Assembly: GCF_003316845.1 (NCBI RefSeq)
Contig: NZ_QMIK01000009.1
Location: forward strand, 116,676 to 180,675
DNA: 64,000 bases
Source of the DNA: Cognataquiflexum aquatile
GTDB lineage: Bacteria > Bacteroidota > Bacteroidia > Cytophagales > Cyclobacteriaceae
Reading direction: 5' to 3'
The notes under the pieces were generated by a model, which was not told the DNA's origin, ran no database searches, and saw nothing but the letters and a program-made list of their open reading frames with translations. Below are positions 17,981 through 28,200 of this stretch, piece by piece. The translations under genes were made by a program, and so were the position numbers. The first letter of the stretch is position 1; every line of letters begins with the position of its first letter.

Positions 17981-18706
17981 TTAAAGCTCTTTAATCAAAA
18001 TATTCCGATAAGCATGTGCAGCATCCGGTTTCCAGGAGAAATCACAACAGCGTCCACCCGGAACAGGCATCAACGTCGCACTCCAATGCAACTGGAAAGC
18101 GATCATCCCCGAAGTAGCATCTGCAATCAGGTCATTCCGCTCTGCCTGTACTTCCCACATCAGAACCTCATTTACCCAAAGTGTCATTTTTGGCTTTTGC
18201 CCAACAACCCGAAGACGGAAGCTATTCCAATCCCCTTTCTTCCAGACTTTTTCCAAGTCCTTTGCTTCGGCACCAGTCGCAACACGAAGCATTTCGCCAA
18301 TAAGGTTGGCAGTTCCTGGTTCCCCGTCTCCGGACAGTTCCATCTGATAACCCGAACCGCTTTCGCTCGAACGGAAGAAAATTCCCCCGTTGGTTCCCAC
18401 ATGCCCTTTAAATTCTAGAGTCAATTCAAAATCTCGGTATTTTTTGTCCGTCAAAATGATTCCTCCCTGACCGTAGGGAAATTGCTTCATGACAATGGCT
18501 TCGTCTTCTACAAAAAAATTACCCTTGGTACCGTGGTGATTTGTTCGGCTGATGTGCCAACCCTCCAAATCCTTCCCGTTGAAAATAGGAACAAAACCTT
18601 CTTGAATTTGTGATACTTGGGCATTGCTTTCCACAGAAAATAGAAATGCCACCACACCGCAGATCACTTTAAGTAAAAACAATTTTCTAAAGTTAACGAT
18701 CCTCAT
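17981..18706 (-). CDS. DUF1080 (3-keto-disaccharide hydrolase-like) exported protein
   Basis: A 241-residue protein from the ATG at 18706, which puts a signal peptide (LFLLKVICGVVAFLFSVESNAQ) at the N-terminus. The frame is open 35 codons further up, but that part reads through a dispersed repeat. DUF1080 is a concanavalin-like sandwich; hallmarks are FVPIFNGKDLEGWH near the start, FELTLEFKG, GGIFFRS, GYQMEL and a C-terminal YRNILIKEL. Several family members hydrolyse 3-keto-glycosides or occur in catabolic loci built on sugar oxidation. The adjacent PQQ-dependent dehydrogenase could supply an oxidised sugar; that coupling is inference. Confidence 0.9.
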   Translation of the reverse strand: MRIVNFRKLFLLKVICGVVAFLFSVESNAQVSQIQEGFVPIFNGKDLEGWHISRTNHHGTKGNFFVEDEAIVMKQFPYGQGGIILTDKKYRDFELTLEFKGHVGTNGGIFFRSSESGSGYQMELSGDGEPGTANLIGEMLRVATGAEAKDLEKVWKKGDWNSFRLRVVGQKPKMTLWVNEVLMWEVQAERNDLIADATSGMIAFQLHWSATLMPVPGGRCCDFSWKPDAAHAYRNILIKEL

Positions 18707-18734
18707 AAATTCTAATTTCAAATCCCATTTCCGA

Positions 18735-18887
18735 CCCAAATCAAACAAGCCTTGAAGTCCAAATGCCGCATCCGTGGACTGTCGACCATGGACTATGGAC
18801 TTTATTTTCATTTTCCTCCCTAAATCAAACTAGCCTTGAAGTTCAAAAGCTGCATCTGTGGACTGTTGACTATCGACTGTGGACTTA
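18735..18887. repeat. Two ~69-bp direct repeats with GTGGACTGTCGAC core
   Basis: Copies at about 18735-18803 and 18819-18887, spaced 84 bases, share AAATCAAAC, AGCCTTGAAGT, GCATC and tandem TGGACT units with nested TCGAC. A reverse-complement relative lies after the dicarboxylate symporter at 54048-54070. No coding sense; it fills the gap between the DUF1080 gene and the dehydrogenase gene. Confidence 0.75.
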
Positions 18888-18892
18888 CCCAA

Positions 18893-21748
18893 TCACCTCT
18901 TAAACTCAATCCCTGTCATGATTACCAAAGCATCGCTTTCCTTGGCACTTGGATTTTTGACAAGGATATACAGGTTATGGACGCCATCAATTTTAGACAC
19001 ATCGATGACCGTAGGCTTGCCCGTTGCATCACCAAAGAAAGGCCCTTTTTCTCCCTGAGGCGCAGGTGGTACATTTTGAACTTGGCCGACCAAAGTCCCT
19101 TCCGGTGAACCCAATCTCAATTCAATATTGCCTCCGATGAAGTGTGACCAATGCCAAAACCTTGTGATGGCTCCAATGCTGATCTGATTGATTCCTGTCA
19201 GGTCTATATTTTTGAAACCGATATACCCTCCTTTACCAGTGAAAATAAAACCCGGATCATCTGTCGATGGCGTGTATGAAATTCCTGTTTCTGAGAAAAC
19301 ATCTGCTTTTTCAGGTCCCATCAACGGATACCGAAGCAAAGCGAAATCTTCACTCTTGAGGTTTAGACCGCTTACCTGTCCAGAACCTTGGTCAGAATAA
19401 TGGGCCAAAAAGACGTAGGAACCCATTTCAAATGTAGTCGGATAGAATTTGGACAAGCGACCGTCACCGATTTTTGTGGGAATTGCTTTTGTAGAAAAAT
19501 CACCGTGAATAGGAAGTTTGGGGTTTCCTTTTTCCGCGGAAGCAAGGTCAAGGATGTAATCAATGATCTGTTTGGTATCGTTGGCGCTTAGGTTTGGTTG
19601 TGGTGGCATGTGGATTTCTCCCCATTTGCCGCTGCCTCCTTCGATGATGCTTTTTGAAAGGATCTGATATACTTCAGTGTTGTCTTTGTATCTCTTAGCC
19701 ACATCTAGGAATGATGGGCCAACCAATTTTACTTCTTCCTGATGACAGGCAGTGCAGTTATTTTTGATGATCAATGCTTTTGCATGGAGGTGTCGCAGGA
19801 CGGTTTCAGGTTGGAGATTTCCTTCTTCTTTCAACTTCCTCAGTTGCCCAAAGTCGATTCCGGAAGGAATGTATTCCACAGTAACCGTGACTGCCTCGGG
19901 ATTTATCTTTCCGCCTGCAAGCGTCCCGTCTTCCTGATCGATGACCTGAACTTGGTAGCTGATTTTTTCATCCTGAAAGTAGAATGACTTATTGCCTGAT
20001 GTAATTTCGATCTTCACTTCCGGTTGTTTATTCCCTGCAACAACTTCAAAAGAATGAGTGTCAGAAGCTCGTGATGGGTCTTTTACAGTTAAAGAGACTT
20101 TGTATTTTCCCGGCTTGTCAAGGGTTATTTTGGGATTGGCATCATTCAATACTATTGTTTCTCCACCCTCAATCTTCCATTCAAAATCCAGCTTATCCCC
20201 ATCGTCATCCCGGCTTCCTTCCGAGGAAAGTTGGATTTCAAAAGGTGTAGCGCCTGATTTTTCTGTCGATTTAGCCTCCGCAATCGGTCCTCTATTTCCT
20301 GCATTGAATTCAATCCTGGAAATCCACCCTTTCGTACCTGTACCATATTCCAAGATGTACAAATCCCCATTTGGCCCAAAATCCATATCCAAGGGTTGGG
20401 AATGGATGAGTTTTTCGGCAGGTAAAAAACGCTCGATGGACGTGACATTGTTCCTATCTTCATCCATTGTCACTACCATAATCCAGTTCCTGACATAATC
20501 GGTGATCAGCCATTTCCCTTCATAATAATCCGGGAAAACTCTTTTGGCTTCATTCGAAAAATCAGATTTACGAAAGATTGGTCCGCCGACTGCTGACCGC
20601 GCTGCACTTCCCAAAATCGGCCATTCTTCCGAAACCCGGTACGGATAAGCAACCAATGCCGGTTGGGCAGGAGGAAGGACTTTCAAGCCGGTATTGTTGG
20701 GCGAAGTGTTTACCAAGGAATCAGGATTGTGGAAGTCACCAAAGGTTTTGCTTAGGTAATCATAACTTTTATAAGGTAGATTTTTTCCGATGACATAGGG
20801 CCAACCAAAGTTTCCAGCTTTTTTGGCAACATTGAATTCATCATATCCCATCGGCCCAAATTCCTCTGAATCTACACCGGCATCAGGTCCGACTTCCCCC
20901 CAATGCAGGTAACCGGTTTGGGAATCAATAGAAAGCCTCCAAGGATTCCTGTTGCCCATGACGTAGATTTCAGGCAAGGTATTGGCAGTTCCGACCGGAA
21001 AAAGGTTTCCTTGGGGAATGGTGTAAGTCCCATCAGGCTTGGGTTTAATCCGCAAAATCTTACCTCGAAAGTCATTTGTATTGCCTGAAGTTCTGCCTTC
21101 GTCTTCGCCTCTTCCCCCTTCATTGGTAAAAGGCAAAGGAGAATATTGCGTTGGGGCAGAATCTCCGCCAACAGAAAGGTAAAGATTGCCCTCCTTGTCC
21201 CAGGTCATCCCTCCTCCAAAATGGCTGCCATCCGGTTGCTCCCAAGGAATTTCCAAGACATTTTTTTCAGAACTCAAGTCTATGGTATTGTCAGTTTCCA
21301 AGGTAAATCTTGAGAGCCGCATGGTATTTCCTTTTTCTGATTCAGGAGAAAAATAGAGAAATACATGTCGGGTATTTTCAAAGTCCTTGTCCAGCAAAAT
21401 CCCGATCATGCCTGGAGATTCTCCCACAATCGTGGGGATCGTTCCGAGGATTTCGATGTTTCCTCCCGACTCGTTGATCCTTTTGACATGTCCCGCTCTT
21501 TCGATCCAATAGACAAATCCCTGCTTGTCAAATTCAAGCTGTAAGGGTTCTTCGAGACCTTCTGCTATGACTTTTTGGGAAAATCTACTTTCCTCCGGTT
21601 TATCTTGACCGGAAAAAGTTTTAGATGATTCCTCTTTTTTGGTACAGCTGTAGCTTGTTCCAATCAAAAGGAACAGGATTGGAATCAGCCATTTTTGGGT
21701 ATTTGAATTCAATTTGGTATGGTTAATTGTAGGAGGTACTGATTTCAA
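18893..21748 (-). CDS. PQQ-dependent sugar dehydrogenase / PKD / cytochrome c / C-terminal sandwich lipoprotein
   Basis: A 951-residue lipoprotein (ILFLLIGTSYSC, lipid Cys about residue 35). Order: soluble-glucose-dehydrogenase-like six-bladed propeller (about 50-480) with WIERAGHVKRI, GGGMTWDKEGNLYLSVG and GNRNPWRLSID; PKD domain (about 490-575) with SRDDDGDKLDFEWKIEGG; a cytochrome c segment with one CTACH heme site near residue 664 and a distal MPP methionine; and a C-terminal beta-sandwich resembling carbohydrate-binding modules (about 800-950). It probably oxidises a sugar and passes electrons to its own heme. No ATG opens the frame; starts are TTG at 21748 or 21712. It lies in tandem with DUF1080 and SUMF1-like genes. 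Confidence 0.88.
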   Translation of the reverse strand: MKSVPPTINHTKLNSNTQKWLIPILFLLIGTSYSCTKKEESSKTFSGQDKPEESRFSQKVIAEGLEEPLQLEFDKQGFVYWIERAGHVKRINESGGNIEILGTIPTIVGESPGMIGILLDKDFENTRHVFLYFSPESEKGNTMRLSRFTLETDNTIDLSSEKNVLEIPWEQPDGSHFGGGMTWDKEGNLYLSVGGDSAPTQYSPLPFTNEGGRGEDEGRTSGNTNDFRGKILRIKPKPDGTYTIPQGNLFPVGTANTLPEIYVMGNRNPWRLSIDSQTGYLHWGEVGPDAGVDSEEFGPMGYDEFNVAKKAGNFGWPYVIGKNLPYKSYDYLSKTFGDFHNPDSLVNTSPNNTGLKVLPPAQPALVAYPYRVSEEWPILGSAARSAVGGPIFRKSDFSNEAKRVFPDYYEGKWLITDYVRNWIMVVTMDEDRNNVTSIERFLPAEKLIHSQPLDMDFGPNGDLYILEYGTGTKGWISRIEFNAGNRGPIAEAKSTEKSGATPFEIQLSSEGSRDDDGDKLDFEWKIEGGETIVLNDANPKITLDKPGKYKVSLTVKDPSRASDTHSFEVVAGNKQPEVKIEITSGNKSFYFQDEKISYQVQVIDQEDGTLAGGKINPEAVTVTVEYIPSGIDFGQLRKLKEEGNLQPETVLRHLHAKALIIKNNCTACHQEEVKLVGPSFLDVAKRYKDNTEVYQILSKSIIEGGSGKWGEIHMPPQPNLSANDTKQIIDYILDLASAEKGNPKLPIHGDFSTKAIPTKIGDGRLSKFYPTTFEMGSYVFLAHYSDQGSGQVSGLNLKSEDFALLRYPLMGPEKADVFSETGISYTPSTDDPGFIFTGKGGYIGFKNIDLTGINQISIGAITRFWHWSHFIGGNIELRLGSPEGTLVGQVQNVPPAPQGEKGPFFGDATGKPTVIDVSKIDGVHNLYILVKNPSAKESDALVIMTGIEFKR

Positions 21749-22163
21749 AGTAAATAAATAGTGAGGAAACCTGTCTGCCGTTTAAAAAGTAAATCGAAAA
21801 TTTCGGAATAGAAAGTAAAAACTGAAGCTTTCAATTTCTCCCGCAGATAACGCAGATTGGCGCAGATATGTCTTTGAGCCAAAATTTTTTTCTGCGTAGT
21901 TCTGCTAAATCAGCGAGAAAATAATTTTTCTAAGTCTCCCGCAGATAACGCAGATTGGCGTGGACTGTAAAGTAGATTTTTGACTGAACATTCAAAGTCT
22001 TCCTGGACGATAGACGGCTAGGAGTTAATTTTATCAAAGCCTAAATTTTTCTGCGTTGTTCTGTGAAATCTGCGGGAAATAAATTATGCTAAGTTTCCCG
22101 CAGATGGGTGCAGACAAAGAGGAAGTTCAAATAATTTTAACTGGCAAATATTTCATTGGAAAA
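21749..22163. repeat. Intergenic cluster of CGCAGAT repeats
   Basis: No gene. CCCGCAGATAACGCAGATTGG occurs at about 21841 and 21940 and a partial copy at 22098. They alternate with the inverted partner TTTTTCTGCGT..TCTGC near 21886-21910 and 22049-22076 (ATCTGCGGGAAA). This CGCAGAT family is common in intergenic DNA of Bacteroidota. The remaining bases show nothing recognised. Confidence 0.8.
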
Positions 22164-23633
22164 TCAGGACTTCAGAAACCGCTCCGCAATTTTGAGCTGA
22201 CGGAAGCGGAATCGCTTTTTCACCCTGTGCTCGGCGCTTCGTTGCAGGATGTCTTTGAGCGTTTCCATGACTTCGATGGTATGGTCTCCTTTGTTGATCA
22301 TGACGCATTCTGCATTAGCCGCCTGACCGGCATCGGTGATTTCTGAGCGGGTGGCCATACCGGATTTGTTGAGGCTTTCGAGCACTTGGGTGGCCCAAAC
22401 CACCGGCACATGGGCAGCCTCACAGATCCATAGGATTTCTTCCTGAATCTCTCCCATTCTTTCAAAACCAATCTCCACAGCCAGATCACCACGGGCAATC
22501 ATCACCCCAAAAGCTTTTTGTTTCATTCCTTCCATAAGCAAAGAAGGAAGGTTGCTGACTGCTTCCGGCGTTTCTATTTTGATAATCATCAAGGGAGGAT
22601 GTTCTGAAATGGCCTTGAGTTCCTTTTGGAGGTGGCTGATATCTGCAGCAGTCCTGACAAAAGAATAGCCCACCAGATCCGCATTTTCGCAGATAAAGGG
22701 GAGGCAGGCTTTGTCAAAATCTGTCAGGGAAGGAATCTGTATCAAGGTATCTGGAAAGTTGATTCCTTTCTCCGCTTTGATTTGGCTTTTTTCAGAAGAG
22801 ATCCGGGTAATCCTGATTGCGGCTTTGCCTGATTTGGTTTTTTCTACGGTTGCCCTGATGACACCATCATCGATATACACGCGGTCTCCTTTTTTCAAAA
22901 ACCCGATAATTCCCGGAACATTGGGGCTGATGACGACATCATCCTGTCCAAAGCCTTTGGCTTCTTCGGCCAGCCAAATCAGTTCGCCTTCTTTCACCTT
23001 GACTTTTCCCTTGTCTTTTCCTTTGCCAAGTAAGACAGTTCTGATTTTGGGTCCAGCAAGGTCCATGTATACTTTGCAGTCTATGCCTGTTCTCTTGCTT
23101 GCTTTTCGGAGTTTGTTGATCATTTTGGACCAAGTAGCCTCATCATCGTGGGCGCAGTTGATCCGGGCGACATTCATCCCGTTTTCGAGTAAGCTTTTGA
23201 TCAAAGCATAGCTATCCGCAAATCCGGAATCAAATGTTACCATTAAAGAGGGAATGCTGGGAATGGTTTTGTGGCCAAACAGTAAATGGCTTTTTTCATC
23301 GATTTTCTTTTTGCTGAATGAAAAATCGCAGATATCAATATGGTCTGTGGGAAAAGTTTCTCCCAATACCTCCAAAATCGCCTGAACCTGCCTCCTGATA
23401 TGGCTTTCGCTGCTTGCAAGTGATGACAAGCCATGAACATGAAGTGCGTCCTGAAGAATACGGAGATCTCTGTTTCTGACACTCAGGTATTCCACCAGAT
23501 TTTTGGCAGCTTCTTTTTGGTCTTTGTGTAGGCTTGTGATGATACTGGATTTATGGACAACATCGGTGGCCATGGTTTTTTCTAAAGAAATGAGTTCCTT
23601 TTTGATGAAATCAAGAGATGCTAAACCGGTCAT
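22164..23633 (-). CDS. Atypical pyruvate-kinase-like protein without the C-terminal domain
   Basis: A 489-residue protein. Residues about 1-150 are an alpha-helical extension not found in classical pyruvate kinases. The rest is the TIM barrel with inserted B domain, keeping NVARIN, DLAGPKIRT, IIKIET (catalytic Lys, about 349), ARGDLAVE (about 380) and WATQV (about 412). The usual SGETA becomes INKGDHT, and the allosteric C-terminal domain is missing. The standard TLGPAS start of the barrel reads VTFDSGF. Phosphoenolpyruvate chemistry is likely given the retained Lys, Glu, Asp and Thr, but activity or substrate may differ from Pyk. Start ATG at 23633. Not in an obvious operon. Confidence 0.8.
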   Translation of the reverse strand: MTGLASLDFIKKELISLEKTMATDVVHKSSIITSLHKDQKEAAKNLVEYLSVRNRDLRILQDALHVHGLSSLASSESHIRRQVQAILEVLGETFPTDHIDICDFSFSKKKIDEKSHLLFGHKTIPSIPSLMVTFDSGFADSYALIKSLLENGMNVARINCAHDDEATWSKMINKLRKASKRTGIDCKVYMDLAGPKIRTVLLGKGKDKGKVKVKEGELIWLAEEAKGFGQDDVVISPNVPGIIGFLKKGDRVYIDDGVIRATVEKTKSGKAAIRITRISSEKSQIKAEKGINFPDTLIQIPSLTDFDKACLPFICENADLVGYSFVRTAADISHLQKELKAISEHPPLMIIKIETPEAVSNLPSLLMEGMKQKAFGVMIARGDLAVEIGFERMGEIQEEILWICEAAHVPVVWATQVLESLNKSGMATRSEITDAGQAANAECVMINKGDHTIEVMETLKDILQRSAEHRVKKRFRFRQLKIAERFLKS

Positions 23634-23684
23634 TTTGGAAGAATTTATTCTTTAAATCTAATGCTAAAAATTCAGGTTTTCGAA

Positions 23685-25151
23685 TCAGTCAAGGCCTTTT
23701 TTATATTGGTTTCCAAATCTGTCGATCACCTCCACCTCCACTTTTGAACTGGGGTTATTTGGCCTAAAAACAAACATATGGCCATTCTTTTGGGGGGAGA
23801 TCCAAGGCTGCTTTTTGGGTTTTCCCGGTGCATAGATTTCCATTGCCAATGGATCTGAGGCGATGACCTGTACAGGTTGGACAGTTCTGTTTCCGTTTTC
23901 ATACACATTGACCTTCCATTCAGGATCCCAATTCCAGATATTGACCATGTAATCATTGGGGAAATCCGGGTGGGTTCCCGGACGGTAAATACGGAACTGG
24001 AAATCCGGGTTTTCACCCACACTTTGGTAATGCCAAGACAAATCCCCTTCATCAGAGCGGTAGACGCCGTAGCCTTTTGGCGTGCCGTCATAGCAGATTC
24101 CTGACCACCATGCCCCGCTAATGGCGGCGGTGTTGTGCTCAAAAATATTTCCATTTACTGTGTTTTCATTCCAATGCACATGTCCCGAAATCAGATGTGC
24201 TTCATGGCCTTCCAAAATCTTGTACAAAGCTTCCCTGTTGATGACCGACTCTTTGTTGATATCACGGCCGGGATTATGGGCTACGATCTGCGAAAAACTC
24301 GGAATATGAAGGAAAATGACAAGTGGATTGTCTTTTGGGACCAAAGCCAGATCCTTCTCCAACCAAGCTAATTGGGTCTCGGGGAGGTAGCCGTAGTATT
24401 GTTTGCTTCCCAAAAAGTACACATCATTCAGGACGACATAGTGGGTTTTTCCCCTGTTGAAGGAATAATAGGCAGGGCCAAACTGACTTGTAAATGGTTC
24501 TTGACTGCTCTCGTTTGACCTTGCATTCAGGTTGATGTCATGGTTGCCCAACACCTGAAAGAACGGAATTCCGGTAGATTTGATGCCTTGATTGTATTGC
24601 TCGTACAATTCAAACTTGTCAAAAACCAAATCTCCGACACCGACGCCAAACAGGTTTGGATCGTTGAGTGCCACTTTCTTTTTGCTGAGATCAGCACACG
24701 ATTCGGTGATAAATTGGTTGGCTTCTTCCTCGGTCTGCACCTGCGGATCAGCGATGGCAATGAAGTGGTGGTCGGATTCATCGTTTGGGTTTGGCTTCAG
24801 CTCAAAAAGAATGGTGTTGGTGGCTTTGGCCAGATCAACTCTTCTGAAAAAATCCACCGAACCGTTATCCAATAAGTCAAAAGCATATCCGGAAGGGTAG
24901 GAGATAAATACAAATTCCTGGTCGGTGGTAAATTCAAACTCCCCTTTTTCATTGGTCATGACTATGTCTTTTCCGTCAGATACCACGATGTTTTTTAGCT
25001 GATTGCCGTTTGAGGTGACTTTCCCTTTGACTTGGGTGTAGGTGAGAAGGTGTGTTTTTTCCTGGGCAAAAACAGGATGGTTTCCTGCAGCAAGGAAGAT
25101 TAATATCCACAAAAAAGAGAATTGAAAAAAGCTATTTCGGTACTTGTTCAT
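23685..25151 (-). CDS. Secreted calcineurin-like metallophosphoesterase
   Basis: About 488 residues from the ATG at 25151 (a TTG at 25181 would add ten). A signal peptide ends VFAQ. Residues about 35-125 form an N-terminal beta domain (VTSNGNQLKNIVVSDGKDIV), followed by the metallophosphatase core: HHFIAIADPQV (metal His/Asp), GVGVGDLVFD, FQVLGNHD, VIFLHIP and ISGHVHWN, which supply the standard dinuclear metal ligands. A C-terminal domain covers the last 150 residues. The architecture matches secreted phosphodiesterase/phosphatases of Bacteroidota with N- and C-terminal calcineurin-associated domains. Substrate unknown. A terminator separates it from the TonB receptor upstream. Confidence 0.9.
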   Translation of the reverse strand: MNKYRNSFFQFSFLWILIFLAAGNHPVFAQEKTHLLTYTQVKGKVTSNGNQLKNIVVSDGKDIVMTNEKGEFEFTTDQEFVFISYPSGYAFDLLDNGSVDFFRRVDLAKATNTILFELKPNPNDESDHHFIAIADPQVQTEEEANQFITESCADLSKKKVALNDPNLFGVGVGDLVFDKFELYEQYNQGIKSTGIPFFQVLGNHDINLNARSNESSQEPFTSQFGPAYYSFNRGKTHYVVLNDVYFLGSKQYYGYLPETQLAWLEKDLALVPKDNPLVIFLHIPSFSQIVAHNPGRDINKESVINREALYKILEGHEAHLISGHVHWNENTVNGNIFEHNTAAISGAWWSGICYDGTPKGYGVYRSDEGDLSWHYQSVGENPDFQFRIYRPGTHPDFPNDYMVNIWNWDPEWKVNVYENGNRTVQPVQVIASDPLAMEIYAPGKPKKQPWISPQKNGHMFVFRPNNPSSKVEVEVIDRFGNQYKKGLD

Positions 25152-25182
25152 GGTTTTTGAATTTGAAGTCAACTTAAACAAA

Positions 25183-25210
25183 AAGAGGCATCCCGAAAAG
25201 GATGCCTCTT
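25183..25210 (-). terminator. Terminator after the Oar-like TonB receptor
   Basis: AAGAGGCATCC (25183-25193) pairs perfectly with GGATGCCTCTT (25200-25210) around a six-base loop. On the minus strand a T-rich run follows, so it should end the receptor transcript before the metallophosphatase gene. Confidence 0.85.
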
Positions 25211-25232
25211 GATTTTTGATATGATGGTTTGA

Positions 25233-28200
25233 TTAGAAAGTAAATCTCAAACCAAACTGCAATCTCCAAACATCACCTGCACCGGCAGATGGGCTGAAGG
25301 AATCAGTGATCAAAGTATTTCCTAAGTTTCTGAATCTAAACTGAGGTCTGTTGTTGGCATCTACACCTGCAGGTACAAGCGGAGAAGTTGAAGTCATAAA
25401 CTGACCTACACCCCAATCAGAATTCAACAAGTTACCTACGTTCAAGATATCAACCCTGAACTCAAGAGCCTGCTTCTTAGAAGTAGTCAATAAGGTCTGC
25501 GAACCGCTGAAGTCTGCCCTGTACACCATTGGAAGGAATACAGCTCCCCTTTCGGCGATGCTGCCTCTATTTGCGCTAAGGTATTTGTCTTGGTTGATGA
25601 ATGCTTCCCATGCAGCAGACTGCTCAGCCGGAGTGAAAGTTCTTCCTGAAGAAGTGAATTGTTGGAATTGGGTTTCAGTAGCATCTGCCGGGATATAAAG
25701 CAAGTCATTGGAGAAACCACCGTCACCGTTGAAGTCACCGCCATAGACATAGCTCGCATTTCCGATCGTTCTGCCTTCCCAGAATAGGGAGAAAGAAGTA
25801 GTTCCGAAAGAGAACAAATCAACAGAATAATTCACAACACCCACTACTCTGTGGCCCATGGAGTTTGCTGAGAATCCCAATCCCGGGTTGTTAGGATCAC
25901 TTTGGTGTTGGTTGTTGACCCATGATCCAAAGGCGATGGAACCTGGATCGATAGTATTCTTGGCTTCACCGTAGCTATAGAATGCTTTCAGGTATAATCC
26001 GTTGGCAAATGGTCTTTCCAAGGAAATAGATGCTACCCAAGAGTTACCAATTGCCTGGTTGGAAAGCGTAACTGCGTTATCGATCTTGTTATTGATCCTG
26101 TTGGTAAATGGATCTCTGTTGGGATCTGTGTTTGGTCTTGAATCAGGAATCCATCTTGGTCTTGGATCCGGACCTGTAAAGGCCGCGTTTGGATTTTCTT
26201 GATTCGCATTATAATAAGCTACACCGTTTACATCCTTGTTATAAAGGAATTCAGCCGTTGCGATGATTCCTCCTGGAAGTCTGTGGTCAATGGCAATATT
26301 GGATCTCCATACCTGAGGGAATTTGAAAGTAGATTCCGTCAAAGCCAATTCATAGTTGGCAGCAGGGGCACCTGATACGGAACTTGGCTTGTAAGCATCT
26401 GGATCCGGATTAAACCCTCTTGAAGTCAATGGTGCTGTCGGAGTACCATTTAATCTTTCGAAACCTGTCAAAATACCGTTATTTCCGATCTGGTTAGAAA
26501 TCCACACATAGGCAGGGCGACCTGTGAAAATCCCGGTACCGCCCCTTACTTGTGTAGTTCTTGCGCCTTGACTCAAGTCATAATTGAAACCGACTCTTGG
26601 TGACCATAGGATATTGGCATCAGGAAGTTTGTCTGTTCTGAACTGCACTGTCTCTCCAGCTGGGTTACGGAAGTTAAATCCTTCCACTTCTTGGTTTCTG
26701 AAACCGGTCTCAGCAAAGAACGGAACGTCAATTCTCAAACCAACTGTAACCAAGAAATCTTTGTTGACCTGGATTTCATCCTGTCCATAGATACCGGCAT
26801 AGCTTACTTTCAATGGCTGAACAGGTTTTACCTGACCGGGGATATTGGAATACCTCACTTCAAACCTTCTTAGATTGGACGGGCTTGGAGTACCTGCTAA
26901 ATAGGCATTGGCATCTGCGTAAAATTCGTCCAAAGAGTTATAAGTATAAGCTGACTGAGAACCTGGGAAGAATACGTTTTCAGACTCATATCTTTCGAAG
27001 CTAAAACCTGTGGTGATGGTATGCTTACCTTTGAAGATCTGAAGGTTGTCCTGGATCTGGAAAGTTTTGTACCTCAATTCATTGTTAGGAGTAAATGGCT
27101 CAAAACCAAAAGTGGTATATGTAGCGCCATCTTTCAAAATATCCACCATTGGGAAGAAATCACCTCTTGAACCCCTGCTTTCATCCTGATAAGTATAACC
27201 CACAATCAAATTGTTGGTCATAGTAGGAGAAATTCTGGTGTTCAATTCAGCTACGATTGATCGGATATTTTCGTTAATTATATAATTTGTATTTTGAAAG
27301 TTAAGTGCATTCAGGTTTCCATTTCTACCTCCAAAACCTAGGGAGGAAGAGTTCGATGCCAATACATCTGTAGAGGAATCCAAATGGTTGTATCTTACGC
27401 TCAACTTGTTTTTGTCGTTGATGTTGTAATCAACTTTAGCCAAAAACTTGGTAGCAATTGTGGAGTGGTCATAATCTTGATAAGGTCCTGTTTCATAACC
27501 GAAGTTATTCCTCAAATAGGAGCTCAAGGTATTCATATCAGAAGCCAAAACCCTTGTTTTGTTACCGGTAATAGCTTCACTTCCGGTGTTCGCTGTGAAG
27601 TTTGTTCCCGGAGTAGTCTGCTTGTCATCTTCAAAAGAGGCAAAGAAGAACAATTTATTTTTAATGATTGGACCGCCCAATCTAAAACCTACCTGTCTGT
27701 ATTTGAATTCGCCCGGATTGAAAGTATTGGCTCCGGCTTGGGTACCGACATTGTCGCTGCCTCTCCAGAAATAATAAGCAGAACCGGTAAATGTGTTTGT
27801 ACCGCTTCTTGTTACTGTATTGACACCTGCACCGGTGAAGTTACCTTGTCTCACGTCATATGGAGCCACATTGACAGAAATCTGGTCGATCGCATCCAAT
27901 GAAATCGGAGATACTCCTGTCCTGTCACCTGGCTGACCGCCAAGACCAAAAGAGTTGTTGAAGTAAGAACCATCGACTGTGATGTTGTTCAACCTGTTGT
28001 CCTGACCGGCAAAAGAAGTTCCGTTGGACTGTGGTGTCAATCTGGTAAAGTCACCGATTCTACGGGAAATTGTTGGCAATTTGTTGATTGTTTCGTTGCC
28101 GATGGCGGTAGTCGCTCCTGTTCTATCTGAGCTGAATACTGCGTTTTTGTCACCTGTAACGACTACTTCTGCCAATTCTTCCCCATCACCAAGCATGGTG

